Origin: CAZEIW01 sp964512305 | GTDB taxonomy: Bacteria; Pseudomonadota; Gammaproteobacteria; Burkholderiales; Burkholderiaceae_F | Reading direction: 5' to 3' | NCBI GenBank assembly: GCA_964512305.1 | Contig: CAZEIW010000021.1 | Span: 1 to 27,907, forward strand | Length of the DNA stretch: 27,907 nt | Shown: positions 1 to 7,358 of the stretch, in pieces | Numbering within the stretch: position 1 is the stretch's first letter | Layout of the letters: each line of letters opens with the position of its first letter | Position numbers and translations under genes: made by a program | Notes under the pieces: generated by a model | Seen by the model: the letters and a program-made list of their open reading frames with translations, nothing else | Told to the model about the DNA's origin: nothing | Database searches by the model: none

Positions 1-605
1 GCGCCGAAGCCCAGGTGCTCCAGGTAGCGGGCGAGCAGCACCGATCGAATGAACGCGTGCTGACGCTCGGGCACGGCCACCGGAGCGACTTGCCGCGCCT
101 TGCGCGCGCCGAGCTGTGAAGCCTCGAGAAGGCCATTGACGATCTGCGCGACGCTGCCCGCCAGCTCGCGGTCGGCGCCCCAGAAATTGACGACGGCCGC
201 GACCTTGCCTTTGCCGCGGTTCGTGAAGTGGCCGTCGCCGGCGATCAGGCCGAGCAGGGTCCCGAGGGGCCGGTTTCCCTCCGTGCCGAACTGGCCCTTT
301 CCCGACTGGACGAGGATCTCGTCCCCGACCTTCAGGTCCTTCAGCGCCAGCTTCCCGCGCGTCGTGAAGAACGGATGCCAGGACGTCGCCCGGATCTCGT
401 AGCCGTCCTCGGATTCGACCCGATAGACGTCGGCGTCGACCGACGTCATGAATGCCGGCACGGCGGCGCGCGTTTCGACGCCGGTCGAGTCGTGCCCCAG
501 GCCCCGACGGTCGACGGTGACGTTCAAGGGGCTGCCGGCTGCGCAAAGGGCACCGATCTGCACCATCCCGTACTGGGTGTGCAGCCGGGTGTCCGCGGTC
601 ACGCA
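1..605 (-). other. Intein with LAGLIDADG-type endonuclease motif inside nrdJ, N-terminal part
   Basis: The host reading frame stays open, but after Asn288-Pro289 the sequence stops resembling ribonucleotide reductase. It begins with Cys290 in CVTADTRLHTQYG, a typical intein block A whose nucleophile is Cys. Block B follows at about 360-410 as GYEIRATSWHPFFTTRG, with the Thr and His-Pro of the N-terminal splicing domain. At about 227-262 comes LGLIAGDGHF, matching the first LAGLIDADG helix of a homing endonuclease. About 201 intein residues are visible; the second LAGLIDADG motif, block F and the terminal His-Asn lie beyond the window. The site, directly before the Cys of NPCGE, is one used by other RNR inteins, because it supplies a Cys at position +1 after splicing. 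Activity cannot be judged without the C-terminal part. Confidence 0.9.
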
Positions 606-1472
606 GGGGTTCGTCGCGTGCAGCGTCTCGCAGTACGACAGGTTGTTGTCCTGGTTCATCCGGTCGATGAACACCACGCCCGGCTCGGCGTGGTCGTAGG
701 TCGAGTGCATGATCTGGTCGAACAGCTCGCGCGCGCGCACCGTGCGATAGACCCAGGTGCCGTCGGCGCGCTGGCGCGCCGACTCCCTGTCGAACGGCTC
801 GGCGGCGTGCCACAGCTCGATCTCCGCGTCCGTATCCACGGCGCGCATGAACGAGTCGGTCACCGCGACCGACATGTTGAAGTTGGCGAGCGAGCCGTCG
901 CGCTTGGCGTGGATGAAGTCCTCGACGTCCGGATGGTCGCAGCGCAGCATCCCCATCTGCGCGCCGCGCCGCGCGCCCGCCGACTCGAGCGTCTCGCAGC
1001 TCTTGTCGAACACGCGCATGTACGACAGCGGGCCGCTGGCGCGCGAACGCGTGCCGGCGACGAGCGCGCCGCGGGGACGGATCACGGAGAAGTCGTAGCC
1101 GACGCCGCCGCCCCGGCGCATCGTCTCGGCGGCCTGGTTGAGCGCGAGGTAGATCGACGGCAGGCCGTCGCGGGTGCCGCTGATCGCATCGCCGACCGGC
1201 TGCACGAAGCAGTTGATCAGCGTGGCCGAGATCTCGGTGCCGGCCGCCGAGTTGACGCGCCCGCCGGGGATGAACCCGGCGACCATCGCCTCGTAGAAGC
1301 GGTGCTCCCATTCCGTGCGCAGCTCGGGCTTCTCGACCGCGGCCAGGCCGCGCGCGACGCGGCGCCGCACGTCGTCGGCGGTCTTCTCGTCGCCCTTCGC
1401 GTACTTCTCCTGCAGCACGTCGAGGGAGATCGGCTGTTCTTCGAGAAGTATCTGCGCCTGGTCGAATTTCAT
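1..1472 (-). CDS. nrdJ: Adenosylcobalamin-dependent (class II) ribonucleoside-diphosphate reductase, partial, with intein
   Basis: This enzyme reduces ribonucleotides to deoxyribonucleotides in the cytoplasm, using a B12-generated thiyl radical, so it works with or without oxygen. The ATG at 1472 opens a protein with hallmark segments of the proteobacterial NrdJ family: PISLDVLQEKYAKGDEKT near residues 14-31, GFIPGGRVNSAAGTE near 66-80, TLINCFVQPVGD near 84-95 (Cys88 is probably one redox-active cysteine) and ETMRRGGGVGYDFS further on. The sequence reaches HATNP at residues 285-289, where the conserved RNR motif NPCGE is expected, but there an intein begins (see separate entry). The gene runs off the left edge, so the rest of the intein and the C-terminal host sequence, including the other catalytic residues, are not visible. 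A GGGGA stretch lies about 8 nt before the ATG. The gene is divergent from the LysR gene at 1843. The family call is firm. Confidence 0.93.
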   Translation of the reverse strand, partial: MKFDQAQILLEEQPISLDVLQEKYAKGDEKTADDVRRRVARGLAAVEKPELRTEWEHRFYEAMVAGFIPGGRVNSAAGTEISATLINCFVQPVGDAISGTRDGLPSIYLALNQAAETMRRGGGVGYDFSVIRPRGALVAGTRSRASGPLSYMRVFDKSCETLESAGARRGAQMGMLRCDHPDVEDFIHAKRDGSLANFNMSVAVTDSFMRAVDTDAEIELWHAAEPFDRESARQRADGTWVYRTVRARELFDQIMHSTYDHAEPGVVFIDRMNQDNNLSYCETLHATNPCVTADTRLHTQYGMVQIGALCAAGSPLNVTVDRRGLGHDSTGVETRAAVPAFMTSVDADVYRVESEDGYEIRATSWHPFFTTRGKLALKDLKVGDEILVQSGKGQFGTEGNRPLGTLLGLIAGDGHFTNRGKGKVAAVVNFWGADRELAGSVAQIVNGLLEASQLGARKARQVAPVAVPERQHAFIRSVLLARYLEHLGFG

Positions 1473-1842
1473 CCGTGGTCCCCGATTGTGCGGATTGGCA
1501 TTATGGATGGATTGGGCCGATCGAAGCGCGCGCCGGACGCATGGGTTGCATGCGTGAATTGGATGCGAGAGCGCGCCTCCGCGGACAAAATCACATGCGC
1601 TGCAAGCCGGCCGGCATGCATGCGTGTTGCGGCTAGCCTACCGGATTTTCCGGCGCGTGACGCTACGAACTTGTTGCGGATCGGAAAATTCCTGTCCCGG
1701 ACCACAACCTATTGGCTGGCCGCCTCATCGCGCGCTACATATTGTGGTCAAATCCGAACCGGCGGCCGCCGGGCCCGCCCGCGAACCGATGGCCCCGGGA
1801 CCCGTCGGCCGTCACGAGGGCGCAAAACTTTATACTGAGCCG
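1473..1842. other. Divergent intergenic region nrdJ / LysR gene
   Basis: This 370-bp stretch holds no convincing gene; open frames across it are in-frame extensions of neighbours. It should contain the promoters for nrdJ (minus) and the LysR gene (plus). On the plus strand TATACT at 1831-1836 looks like a -10 element but ends only 6 nt before the LysR ATG. GCATGC-type short palindromes recur around 1547-1625. I found no B12-box sequence (GCCACTG) on the minus strand, so a cobalamin riboswitch is not supported. Confidence 0.5.
1701..1748. promoter_or_regulatory. Possible pair of NrdR-box-like sites
   Basis: ACCACAACCTATTGGC (1701-1716) and CTACATATTGTGGT (1735-1748) each have the weak AC-rich/TTGT dyad of NrdR boxes, and their centres are about 33 bp apart, close to three helical turns. 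NrdR represses ribonucleotide reductase genes through paired boxes. The dyads are imperfect (4 of 7 arm positions) and lie about 230 bp upstream of the nrdJ start codon, so this is a weak call. Confidence 0.25.
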
Positions 1843-2778
1843 ATGAACCTGCAGCAGTTCCGGTTTTTGCGCGAGGCCGTGCGTCAGAAGTTGAACCTGA
1901 CCGCGGCCGCGCGCATGCTGCACACCTCGCAGCCGGGCGTCTCCAAGGCCATCATCGAGCTCGAGGAGGAGCTCGGGGTCTCGATCTTCGCGCGCCACGG
2001 CAAGCGCATCCTCGGGCTGACCCCGCCCGGCCAACAGGTGCTCGACGCCGCCGAGCGCATCATGGGCGAGGTCGACAACCTCAAGAAGCTGGCGCGCGAC
2101 TATGCCGGCAGCCCCGAGGGCACCCTGCGCGTCGCCACCACGCACACGCAGGCGCGCTACGTGCTGCCGGAGATCGTGCAGCGTTTCGCGCACAAGTACC
2201 CCAAGGTGCGGCTGAAGCTGCTGCAGGGCAATCCGCCGCAGATCGCCGCAATGCTGATTTCCGGCCAGGCCGACGTCGGCATGGCGACCGAGACGCTGGC
2301 CGATACGGCGGGGCTGAGCTCGATACCGGTGTTCGACTGGGAACACGTCGCGGTGGTGCCGCCCGGGCATCCGCTGGCGCGCCTGGCCGGACATGCGGAG
2401 CGGCTGACCCTGAAGGACCTCGCGCGCTATCCGATCGTGACCTACGAAGTGCATTTCTCGGGGCGCGGCCGGATCGATGCCGCATTCGCCGCGGCGTCGA
2501 TCGAGCCGGCGATCGTGCTCGAGGCGATCGACGCCGACGTGATCAAGACCTATGCGCAGGGCGGCATGGGGGTCGGCATCGTCGCCGGCCTCGCGACCGA
2601 GCGCAGCGCCGACGGCCTGGTCGTGCTGCCGTGCGGCCACCTGTTCGGGCCGAACACCACTCGCCTGGCCGTCAAGCAGGGAGCCTACCTGCGCGGCTTC
2701 GTGTACGCGTTCATCGAGCTCGTTGCGCCCGGTTGGGACAAGCAGCGGCTGGAGCAGGTGTTTCGCAACGGCGGTTGA
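1843..2778 (+). CDS. cysB: CysB-family LysR-type transcriptional regulator
   Basis: A 311-residue LysR-type regulator of the CysB/Cbl branch. The N-terminal winged helix-turn-helix (about residues 1-60) contains LTAAARMLHTSQPGVSKAI, close to the CysB recognition helix with its TSQPGVSK signature. The rest is a periplasmic-binding-protein-like effector domain: LRVATTHTQARYVLP near 102-116 is the segment that binds sulfate, thiosulfate or O-acetylserine in CysB. CysB proteins activate sulfate assimilation and cysteine synthesis genes. The ATG at 1843 gives the standard LysR start MNLQQFRFLREA; longer upstream starts add sequence unlike the family. No clear Shine-Dalgarno precedes it. No cys gene is adjacent; the next gene is panE after 15 nt, so the two are probably co-transcribed. 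The family is certain; that this is the main CysB rather than a paralogue is inferred. Confidence 0.85.
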   Translation: MNLQQFRFLREAVRQKLNLTAAARMLHTSQPGVSKAIIELEEELGVSIFARHGKRILGLTPPGQQVLDAAERIMGEVDNLKKLARDYAGSPEGTLRVATTHTQARYVLPEIVQRFAHKYPKVRLKLLQGNPPQIAAMLISGQADVGMATETLADTAGLSSIPVFDWEHVAVVPPGHPLARLAGHAERLTLKDLARYPIVTYEVHFSGRGRIDAAFAAASIEPAIVLEAIDADVIKTYAQGGMGVGIVAGLATERSADGLVVLPCGHLFGPNTTRLAVKQGAYLRGFVYAFIELVAPGWDKQRLEQVFRNGG

Positions 2779-2793
2779 CGGGGAATTGCGGCG

Positions 2794-3804
2794 ATGAAGG
2801 TCTGCATCGTGGGCGCGGGCGCGGTCGGCGCGACGATCGGCGCCAAGCTGGCGGCGATCGGGCACGACGTCGTGCTGATCGCGCGCGGCGCGCACCTCGC
2901 CTCGATCCGCGAGCAGGGCCTGCGCCTGGTCGACCACGTCGACCGCTACTCGGGCACCTATGGTCCCGACAAAGGCCTCGGCCTGCGGCTGCGAGCGGCC
3001 GAGGATCCGGCCGACTGCGGCGGTCCGCAGGATTGCCTGCTGATCGCGCTCAAGGCGTACGCGATCGCCGCAATGCTGCCCAGGCTGCGGCCGCTACTCG
3101 CGCCGCACACGGTCGTGGTGCCGGCCATCAACGGCCTGCCCTGGTGGTACTTCCACCGACATGGCGGTCCGGACGACGGGCTGGCGCTGCGCTCGCTCGA
3201 TCCCGAGGGCCGCATGTTCGAGGCGCTCGATTGCACGCATATCGTCGGCTGTGTCGTGCACCTCGCCGCCGAGGTGCGCGCACCGGGGCAGGTGCATCAC
3301 ACCGCGGGCCGGCGCCTGATCCTCGGCGAACCGGACGGCACCGACTCGCCCCGCCTGCGCTCGGTGTGCGGCGCGCTCGAGGCGGCCGGCTTCGAGGCGC
3401 AGAGGTCGGGCCGGATCCGCCAGGACGTCTGGGCGAAGCTGATCGGCAACCTGTCCTTCAATCCGATCGCGGCGCTGACCGGATACCTGATGAATCAGAT
3501 CTGTGCCGACCATGACGTCGTCGAGGTGATCCGCGCGATCCTCCGGGAAGGCATGGCGGTGGCGGGCCGGTACGGCATCGAGATCACCATGACGCCCGAT
3601 CAGCGCATCGACGTCGCGCGGCAGCTGGGCGCGGCCCGCATTTCGATGCTGCAGGACCTGGAGCAGCGCCGGCCGCTCGAACTGGCCGCCGTCGTCGGGG
3701 CGGTCATCGAGCTCGCCGATCGTGCCGGAGTGCCGGTTCCGGCGACGCGGATCGTCCACGCGCTGGCGCTCGGGCGCGCGCGCGCGCTCGGCCTGGCCAC
3801 CTGA
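2794..3804 (+). CDS. panE: 2-dehydropantoate 2-reductase (ketopantoate reductase family)
   Basis: ApbA/PanE-family oxidoreductase of 336 residues. In pantothenate (coenzyme A) synthesis PanE reduces 2-dehydropantoate to pantoate with NADPH. The N-terminus KVCIVGAGAVGATIG carries the Rossmann GxGxxG loop (residues 7-12). The C-terminal helical domain has VWAKLIGNLSFNPIAALTG near 212-230; Lys215 and Asn219 fit the family's catalytic Lys and substrate-binding Asn. A GGGGA sequence 12 nt upstream suits the ATG at 2794. The gene starts 15 nt after the LysR stop. Many genomes carry several PanE paralogues of unknown substrate, often beside LysR genes, so this copy may act on another 2-oxo acid. The family is clear; the exact substrate is not. 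Confidence 0.82.
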   Translation: MKVCIVGAGAVGATIGAKLAAIGHDVVLIARGAHLASIREQGLRLVDHVDRYSGTYGPDKGLGLRLRAAEDPADCGGPQDCLLIALKAYAIAAMLPRLRPLLAPHTVVVPAINGLPWWYFHRHGGPDDGLALRSLDPEGRMFEALDCTHIVGCVVHLAAEVRAPGQVHHTAGRRLILGEPDGTDSPRLRSVCGALEAAGFEAQRSGRIRQDVWAKLIGNLSFNPIAALTGYLMNQICADHDVVEVIRAILREGMAVAGRYGIEITMTPDQRIDVARQLGAARISMLQDLEQRRPLELAAVVGAVIELADRAGVPVPATRIVHALALGRARALGLAT

Positions 3805-3807
3805 CGG

Positions 3808-3848
3808 GTCCGCAGGGAGCGGACGCGAAAGGGGCCGCAGCGCCCCTT
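3808..3848 (+). terminator. Two adjacent GC-rich hairpins after panE
   Basis: GTCCGC (3808-3813) pairs with GCGGAC (3819-3824), and AAGGGGC (3829-3835) pairs with GCCCCTT (3842-3848). They sit between panE and the next gene and could end or attenuate transcription. There is no following T-run, so a classical intrinsic terminator is not shown. Confidence 0.35.
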
Positions 3849-3900
3849 GGCAGGTAGCGGTAGTATCTCTCCCCTGCGCTGAGGAATCTGCGGGGTTGCC

Positions 3901-4785
3901 ATGTCGACCGTCGCTTTCATCGGGCTCGGCTCCATGGGTATGCCCATGGCGGAGCACCTTCTCCGTGCCGGGCACACGCTGCACGTCCACGCGCGCCGCC
4001 CCGAGACCTGTCAGCCGCTGCTCGCCCAGGGCGCAACCGCCTGGCACTCGCCCGCGGCGGCGGCACAGCGGGCCCAGTTCGTGTTCATCAACGTCACGGC
4101 GACGGCGGATGTCGAGCAGGTCGTGCTCGGCTCGCAGGGCGTGATCGAGGGCGCCGCGGCCGAAACGATCGTGATCGACCACAGCACGATCTCGGCCGCG
4201 GTGACGCGCTCGATCGCGGCACGCCTCGTCGACCGGGGCATCGACATGCTCGACTGCCCGGTCTCGGGCGGCATCGCCGGCGCGCGGGCGGCGACCCTGG
4301 CGATCTTCGTCGGCGGATCGGCCGGCGCGCTGGAGCTCGCGCGGCCGCTGCTGCAATGCGTGGGCCGCACGATCACCCACGTCGGACCGAACGGCGCCGG
4401 TCAGGCCGCGAAGGCCTGCAGCCAGATCATCCTGGTGTCCACCATCCAGGCGATCGCGGAGGCGATGCTGTTCGCGCAGACGCAGGGCCTGGATCGCGAG
4501 CGCATGCTGGCGGCGATCTCGACCGGGCTGGCCGGCAGCCGGGCGCTCGACATCATGGGGCCCAAGATGGCGCGGCGCGACTTCAGCACCGTGCTCGAGG
4601 CGCGCCTGCATCACAAGGATATCGGGCTGATTCTCGACATGGCGCGCGACGAAGGAATCGGACTGCCGGTCGTGGCGGCGGTGGCGCAGCAACTCAACGC
4701 GCTGATCGGGCGCGGCTGGCGCCGTGACGACTCGTCGAACCTGCTGCGCCTGCTCGAAGTGACGAACGGCCGCAACGGCCGCTGA
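3901..4785 (+). CDS. NAD(P)-dependent beta-hydroxyacid dehydrogenase (3-hydroxyisobutyrate dehydrogenase / tartronate semialdehyde reductase family)
   Basis: A 294-residue beta-hydroxyacid dehydrogenase. The N-terminal Rossmann fold has VAFIGLGSMGMPMAEHLL (GxGxMG at residues 8-13). DCPVSGGIAGARAATLAIFVGG near 118-139 is the family substrate-binding segment with Ser122. GPNGAGQAAKACSQI near 162-176 supplies the catalytic Lys171; the position three residues on is Ser, where characterised relatives usually have Asn. Known members oxidise 3-hydroxyisobutyrate in valine breakdown or reduce tartronate semialdehyde in the glycerate pathway. Tartronate semialdehyde would link to 2-phosphoglycolate salvage by the RuBisCO genes further on, but that is speculative. 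A GGGG stretch lies 5-6 nt before the ATG. It follows panE by 96 bp with hairpins between, so it may have its own promoter. The substrate cannot be read from sequence. Confidence 0.85.
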   Translation: MSTVAFIGLGSMGMPMAEHLLRAGHTLHVHARRPETCQPLLAQGATAWHSPAAAAQRAQFVFINVTATADVEQVVLGSQGVIEGAAAETIVIDHSTISAAVTRSIAARLVDRGIDMLDCPVSGGIAGARAATLAIFVGGSAGALELARPLLQCVGRTITHVGPNGAGQAAKACSQIILVSTIQAIAEAMLFAQTQGLDRERMLAAISTGLAGSRALDIMGPKMARRDFSTVLEARLHHKDIGLILDMARDEGIGLPVVAAVAQQLNALIGRGWRRDDSSNLLRLLEVTNGRNGR

Positions 4786-4789
4786 GCCC

Positions 4790-5512
4790 TCAGAACCTGA
4801 ACCCGAACTTCACGCCGTACGACGCAATCCCGCCGGTGCTGTCGGCCTCGACCGCGATATTGCCCAGCCCGAAGTTTAGGTTGACGCCGCCGAAGACCTT
4901 CGACTGCGTGAACTTCTCCGCGGTCAGCGTCGGCACGCCATTGGGCGCGCTGCGCACCCACACCTGGCCGGCGCCCAGGTAAGGCGTCGCGAACAGGAAC
5001 CCCTTGGACACCGAGACGTCCAGCCCCATCGTGCTGAAGCCCAGCTGGTTGATGCCGCTCAGCCGCGATCCGTCCCCGCGCACCGCCACCGCCGGCAGCA
5101 CCGCATCGCCCGGGATGAAAGCCCAGCGCACTTCACCCCCCACCAGCGTGGCGCTCGAGCCCGGCACCTTGGCGACCATCAAGCCGACGTCGAGGTTCAG
5201 CGGCAGGCCTTTGTAGGCGCGCAGCGTCGGCACCGGCAGCGTGTTGTACACGGTGCCGTTGCTGATCGCCTTCTGCACCACCGCGGTGTTCTTCAAGCTG
5301 GTGCCGGTCACTGCGACCCCGACGTCGAACCCCGTAATGCCCAGCGGCTCGGCCGGGGTGAGCGGCTTGTACGACAGCGCGGCGCCGAGATCCTCCGACA
5401 GCTGGCGGAATTCGCTCTGGCCCAGTTGCTGCAGCGAGTTGATGTCGAAACTGCCGGCGAACGCCGGAGCGGCGCAGGCGAGCAGGGTCGGGACGGCGAG
5501 CAAGCGCTTCAT
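4790..5512 (-). CDS. Putative outer-membrane beta-barrel protein, unknown function
   Basis: 240 residues. The start MKRLLAVPTLLACAAPAFA is a clear Sec signal peptide with a probable cleavage site after AFA (residue 19). The mature part is rich in glycine and alternating hydrophobic stretches (VGVAVTG, LDVGLMVAKV, LDVSVSKGFLFATPYLGAGQ, KVFGGVNLNFGLGNIAVEAD). The protein ends in YGVKFGFRF with a terminal Phe, the signature of barrels inserted by the BAM machinery. I do not recognise a named family. The ATG at 5512 follows AGGA by 9 nt; upstream in-frame sequence is antisense to the hydrolase gene and is rejected. The gene converges with the dehydrogenase at 4785, leaving 4 nt between stops. Barrel topology and export are well supported; the role is unknown. 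Confidence 0.75.
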   Translation of the reverse strand: MKRLLAVPTLLACAAPAFAGSFDINSLQQLGQSEFRQLSEDLGAALSYKPLTPAEPLGITGFDVGVAVTGTSLKNTAVVQKAISNGTVYNTLPVPTLRAYKGLPLNLDVGLMVAKVPGSSATLVGGEVRWAFIPGDAVLPAVAVRGDGSRLSGINQLGFSTMGLDVSVSKGFLFATPYLGAGQVWVRSAPNGVPTLTAEKFTQSKVFGGVNLNFGLGNIAVEADSTGGIASYGVKFGFRF

Positions 5513-5640
5513 TTCGGAGGTCCTGGTCGGATCGGTTGACCAAAGGATACGAGCGCCGGCGGGCGGCGCTGTTGTGCCGCCGCCTAATCGCCATCGCTGA
5601 TCGGCGCGATATCGATCGGCGGATGCTCGGCGGCTCGGGG

Positions 5641-6489
5641 CTAGGGGCCGCGCACCAGGTCGAGCGCGGCGTCGAACAAGGGACTGGTTTGGTCGGTGAG
5701 CTCGTCGATCACGCTCAGGTGGTGGTACCCGTGCATCGGGACCTGCCGCGCCAGCCGCGACTTCCAGCGCTGCCCGATCAGCGCGGTCTGGCGGCGGAAT
5801 TCGCTCGACTCCTGCTCCCCGACCGCGGTGATCAGCCGCCCGTGGCCAGGGGCCGGCATATGGGCCGGCGAGAGGCGGCGGGCACGCGCGGCGTCGAGCT
5901 TCAGATCGACGTTGACGAACGGCGCGTGCACCACGGGCTCGAGGTCGTACACGCCGCTCACGCCCAGAGCTCCCTTGACGAGCGCCGGCGGCAGATCCGA
6001 TGCGTACTGCTCCCATTGCGCGGCCATCATCATCGCGGCCAGGTGCGCACCGGCCGAATGCCCTGCCACGACGAAGCTGCCGCGATCGAGCCCGTACCGC
6101 CCCGCGTGGCGATGAAGCCATGCCAGCGCCTTCAGGATCTGGCGCACGATGTCCTCGAGCGGCGTGCCGGGTGCCAGCCCGTAGTTCGGCAGCGCCACCG
6201 CGATGCCGCGTTGTACGAACGGCGGCGCGACCCAGGAGAAATCGCTCTTGTCGAGCGAACGCCACCAGCCGCCGTGGATGAACACCAGCAGGGGTGCGCG
6301 GTCGTCGGGCGCCGGAAACAGATCGAGCCGCTCGGCTTCGGTTTCGCCGTACGGCAGGTCGAGCAGGCACGCGCGCAGCCGGCGCGTGGCCGCGGCCTGG
6401 TCGGCCCATCGGGCGAAGATCTGCGGATGGTCGGGGATCGCCGCGCGCGCGTTGTATTCGCGGTCGCAGAACTCCTGGGTGTATTTCAT
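5641..6489 (-). CDS. Alpha/beta hydrolase, kynurenine formamidase / carboxylesterase-like
   Basis: 282 residues of the alpha/beta-hydrolase fold. HGGWW at 72-76 forms the oxyanion hole in the variant common in arylformamidases and BD-FAE-type esterases. GHSAGAH places the nucleophile at Ser145, and GYHHLSVIDEL near 254-264 supplies the catalytic His. Relatives hydrolyse N-formylkynurenine or small esters in the cytoplasm; no signal peptide is present. The N-terminal FCDREYNARAAIPD segment is typical of this subgroup. AAAGGGG lies just upstream of the ATG at 6489, fixing the start. No kyn genes are nearby, so tryptophan breakdown is not supported by context. It is 128 bp upstream of the outer-membrane gene on the same strand. 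Confidence 0.8.
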   Translation of the reverse strand: MKYTQEFCDREYNARAAIPDHPQIFARWADQAAATRRLRACLLDLPYGETEAERLDLFPAPDDRAPLLVFIHGGWWRSLDKSDFSWVAPPFVQRGIAVALPNYGLAPGTPLEDIVRQILKALAWLHRHAGRYGLDRGSFVVAGHSAGAHLAAMMMAAQWEQYASDLPPALVKGALGVSGVYDLEPVVHAPFVNVDLKLDAARARRLSPAHMPAPGHGRLITAVGEQESSEFRRQTALIGQRWKSRLARQVPMHGYHHLSVIDELTDQTSPLFDAALDLVRGP

Positions 6490-6754
6490 CGGCCCCTTTC
6501 CATGAACCGTAGCTCCGAAGGGCGGCGTACCTGGACGTTTGGCGCCCGCAGCTTCGGAACCGAAAAGCGGGAGGATCGGCTTCGAGGGGTGGCTGCGCCC
6601 CCCCTCGAGCACCCCCCGCGGCATTCACGGGCGTCATTCTTGCTGGCACGCGGTTCATGGCCCGTGTGCCGCCGCCGCGGCAGGGGGCTCTCCATGTTCT
6701 CCGCCCGAAGGGGAAGTCTACGGCGCCGTCCTGGCCGGTCGCGGCGTGCGGCGT
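6490..6754. other. Intergenic stretch upstream of tRNA-Ala
   Basis: With the tRNA promoter this makes a gap of just over 300 bp. I see no gene. It holds short hairpins: TTCGG paired with CCGAA around 6553-6564, and TCGAGGGG (6582-6589) paired with CCCCTCGA (6601-6608). Neither has a T-run. Open frames that read through the tRNA are artefacts. Confidence 0.5.
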
Positions 6755-6783
6755 TTGGACAGGGGCGCTCGAACGAGTAAAAT
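6755..6783 (+). promoter_or_regulatory. Sigma-70-type promoter for tRNA-Ala
   Basis: TTGGAC at 6755-6760 and TAAAAT at 6778-6783 are separated by exactly 17 bp, with the mature tRNA starting 15 nt after the -10 box. This spacing fits a housekeeping promoter giving a short 5' leader. Confidence 0.7.
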
Positions 6784-6797
6784 GCGCGCCTCGGTAT

Positions 6798-6872
<75 letters not shown>

Positions 6873-6873
<1 letters not shown>

Positions 6874-6928
6874 CCCTGCTGCGCGCTACGCGCTACGCAG
6901 GGCGACACTCTGTAGCACGCAGCAGGGT
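6873..6928. repeat. 17-bp inverted repeat hairpin directly after tRNA-Ala, containing a palindromic element
   Basis: The arms at 6873-6889 and 6912-6928 are complementary over 17 bp with one mismatch (C/T). The left part, 6874-6902, is a 29-bp palindromic element of its own, starting CCCTGC and ending GCAGGG. It matches at 26 of 29 positions the element at 12457-12485 inside cbbO. The hairpin overlaps the last base of the tRNA and may act as a terminator or processing signal, although it lacks a T-run. Confidence 0.7.
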
Positions 6929-6959
6929 GCCCTCCGAAGCGCGCAGCGCGAAGGAGGGC
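6929..6959. repeat. Palindromic element, second copy in the post-tRNA cluster
   Basis: GCCCTCC (6929-6935) pairs with GGAGGGC (6953-6959). Read on the minus strand, the inner 29 bp match the cbbO-internal element at 27 of 29 positions. The two differences (positions 5 and 25) are a compensatory C-G/G-C swap within one stem pair, which indicates that the hairpin itself is conserved. Confidence 0.75.
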
Positions 6960-7188
6960 CGCCGTACAAAGGCACCGCCCTTTAGGTCGTCTCCACGAAA
7001 TCGACCTCGCCGATCCGGTGCCGCGCAGTCTTCCGGATTGCAGCCGGCTGGGTCGCCTTTCGGGGTGGAGCGGCTGGCACCAGAGCGAGGACGGAAATCG
7101 TTTCGTTCGAAGCTGGGTGACCCTCCGCGCGGGAACCGACGGCACGGCTCGGTTGTTGCGCCGCGGGTGCGTCGATCGATGGCTGCCA

Positions 7189-7290
7189 TTACGCAGCTTC
7201 GACATGAAGCGCGACCCGCAATCCAACGGCTGCGGCCATATTCACGAGGGCGTCGAGCGAAAACTTGCGGATACGCCCGCGCAGCAGATT
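7189..7290 (-). pseudogene. C-terminal fragment of a HigA/XRE-type antitoxin
   Basis: On the minus strand, ending at TAA 7191-7189, the frame reads LLRGRIRKFSLDALVNMAAA followed by VGLRVALHVEAA and the stop. This is the C-terminal signature of the small XRE antitoxins of HigBA-like systems (LLRGxIxxFSLDxLVNML). The expected N-terminal helix-turn-helix is not present upstream, and I see no start or toxin gene beside it. It therefore looks like a relic, lying between the post-tRNA repeats and an intact VapBC pair. The 485-bp gap 6874-7358 holds nothing else I can name apart from the repeats and the vapB operator. Confidence 0.55.
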
Positions 7291-7320
7291 CCGCGCGCGT
7301 ATCGTGACGCGGATCGACGT

Positions 7321-7343
7321 GTTACCATTCCTAGGTCGGTAAT
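7321..7343. promoter_or_regulatory. Candidate VapB(C) operator upstream of vapB
   Basis: TTACC (7322-7326) and GGTAA (7338-7342) form an inverted repeat around a central CCTAGG (7330-7335), 16 bp before the vapB start. AbrB-type antitoxins autoregulate by binding such palindromes over their own promoter. The arms are short, so this is a reasoned guess. Confidence 0.4.
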
Positions 7344-7358
7344 ACCACGGGGCGAGCC

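Noticed and set aside
228..1838. Long plus-strand open frame opposite nrdJ
   Set aside because: It is antisense to a clear ribonucleotide reductase and intein. Its Arg/Ala/Val-rich composition is typical of shadow frames in GC-rich DNA.
1473..1842. Cobalamin riboswitch upstream of nrdJ
   Set aside because: The B12-box GCCACTG is not found on the minus strand and no matching long folded leader is apparent, although B12 control would make sense for this enzyme.
5513..6658. N-terminal extension of the outer-membrane protein to about 622 residues
   Set aside because: The extension is antisense to the hydrolase gene, while the ATG at 5512 starts a textbook signal peptide.
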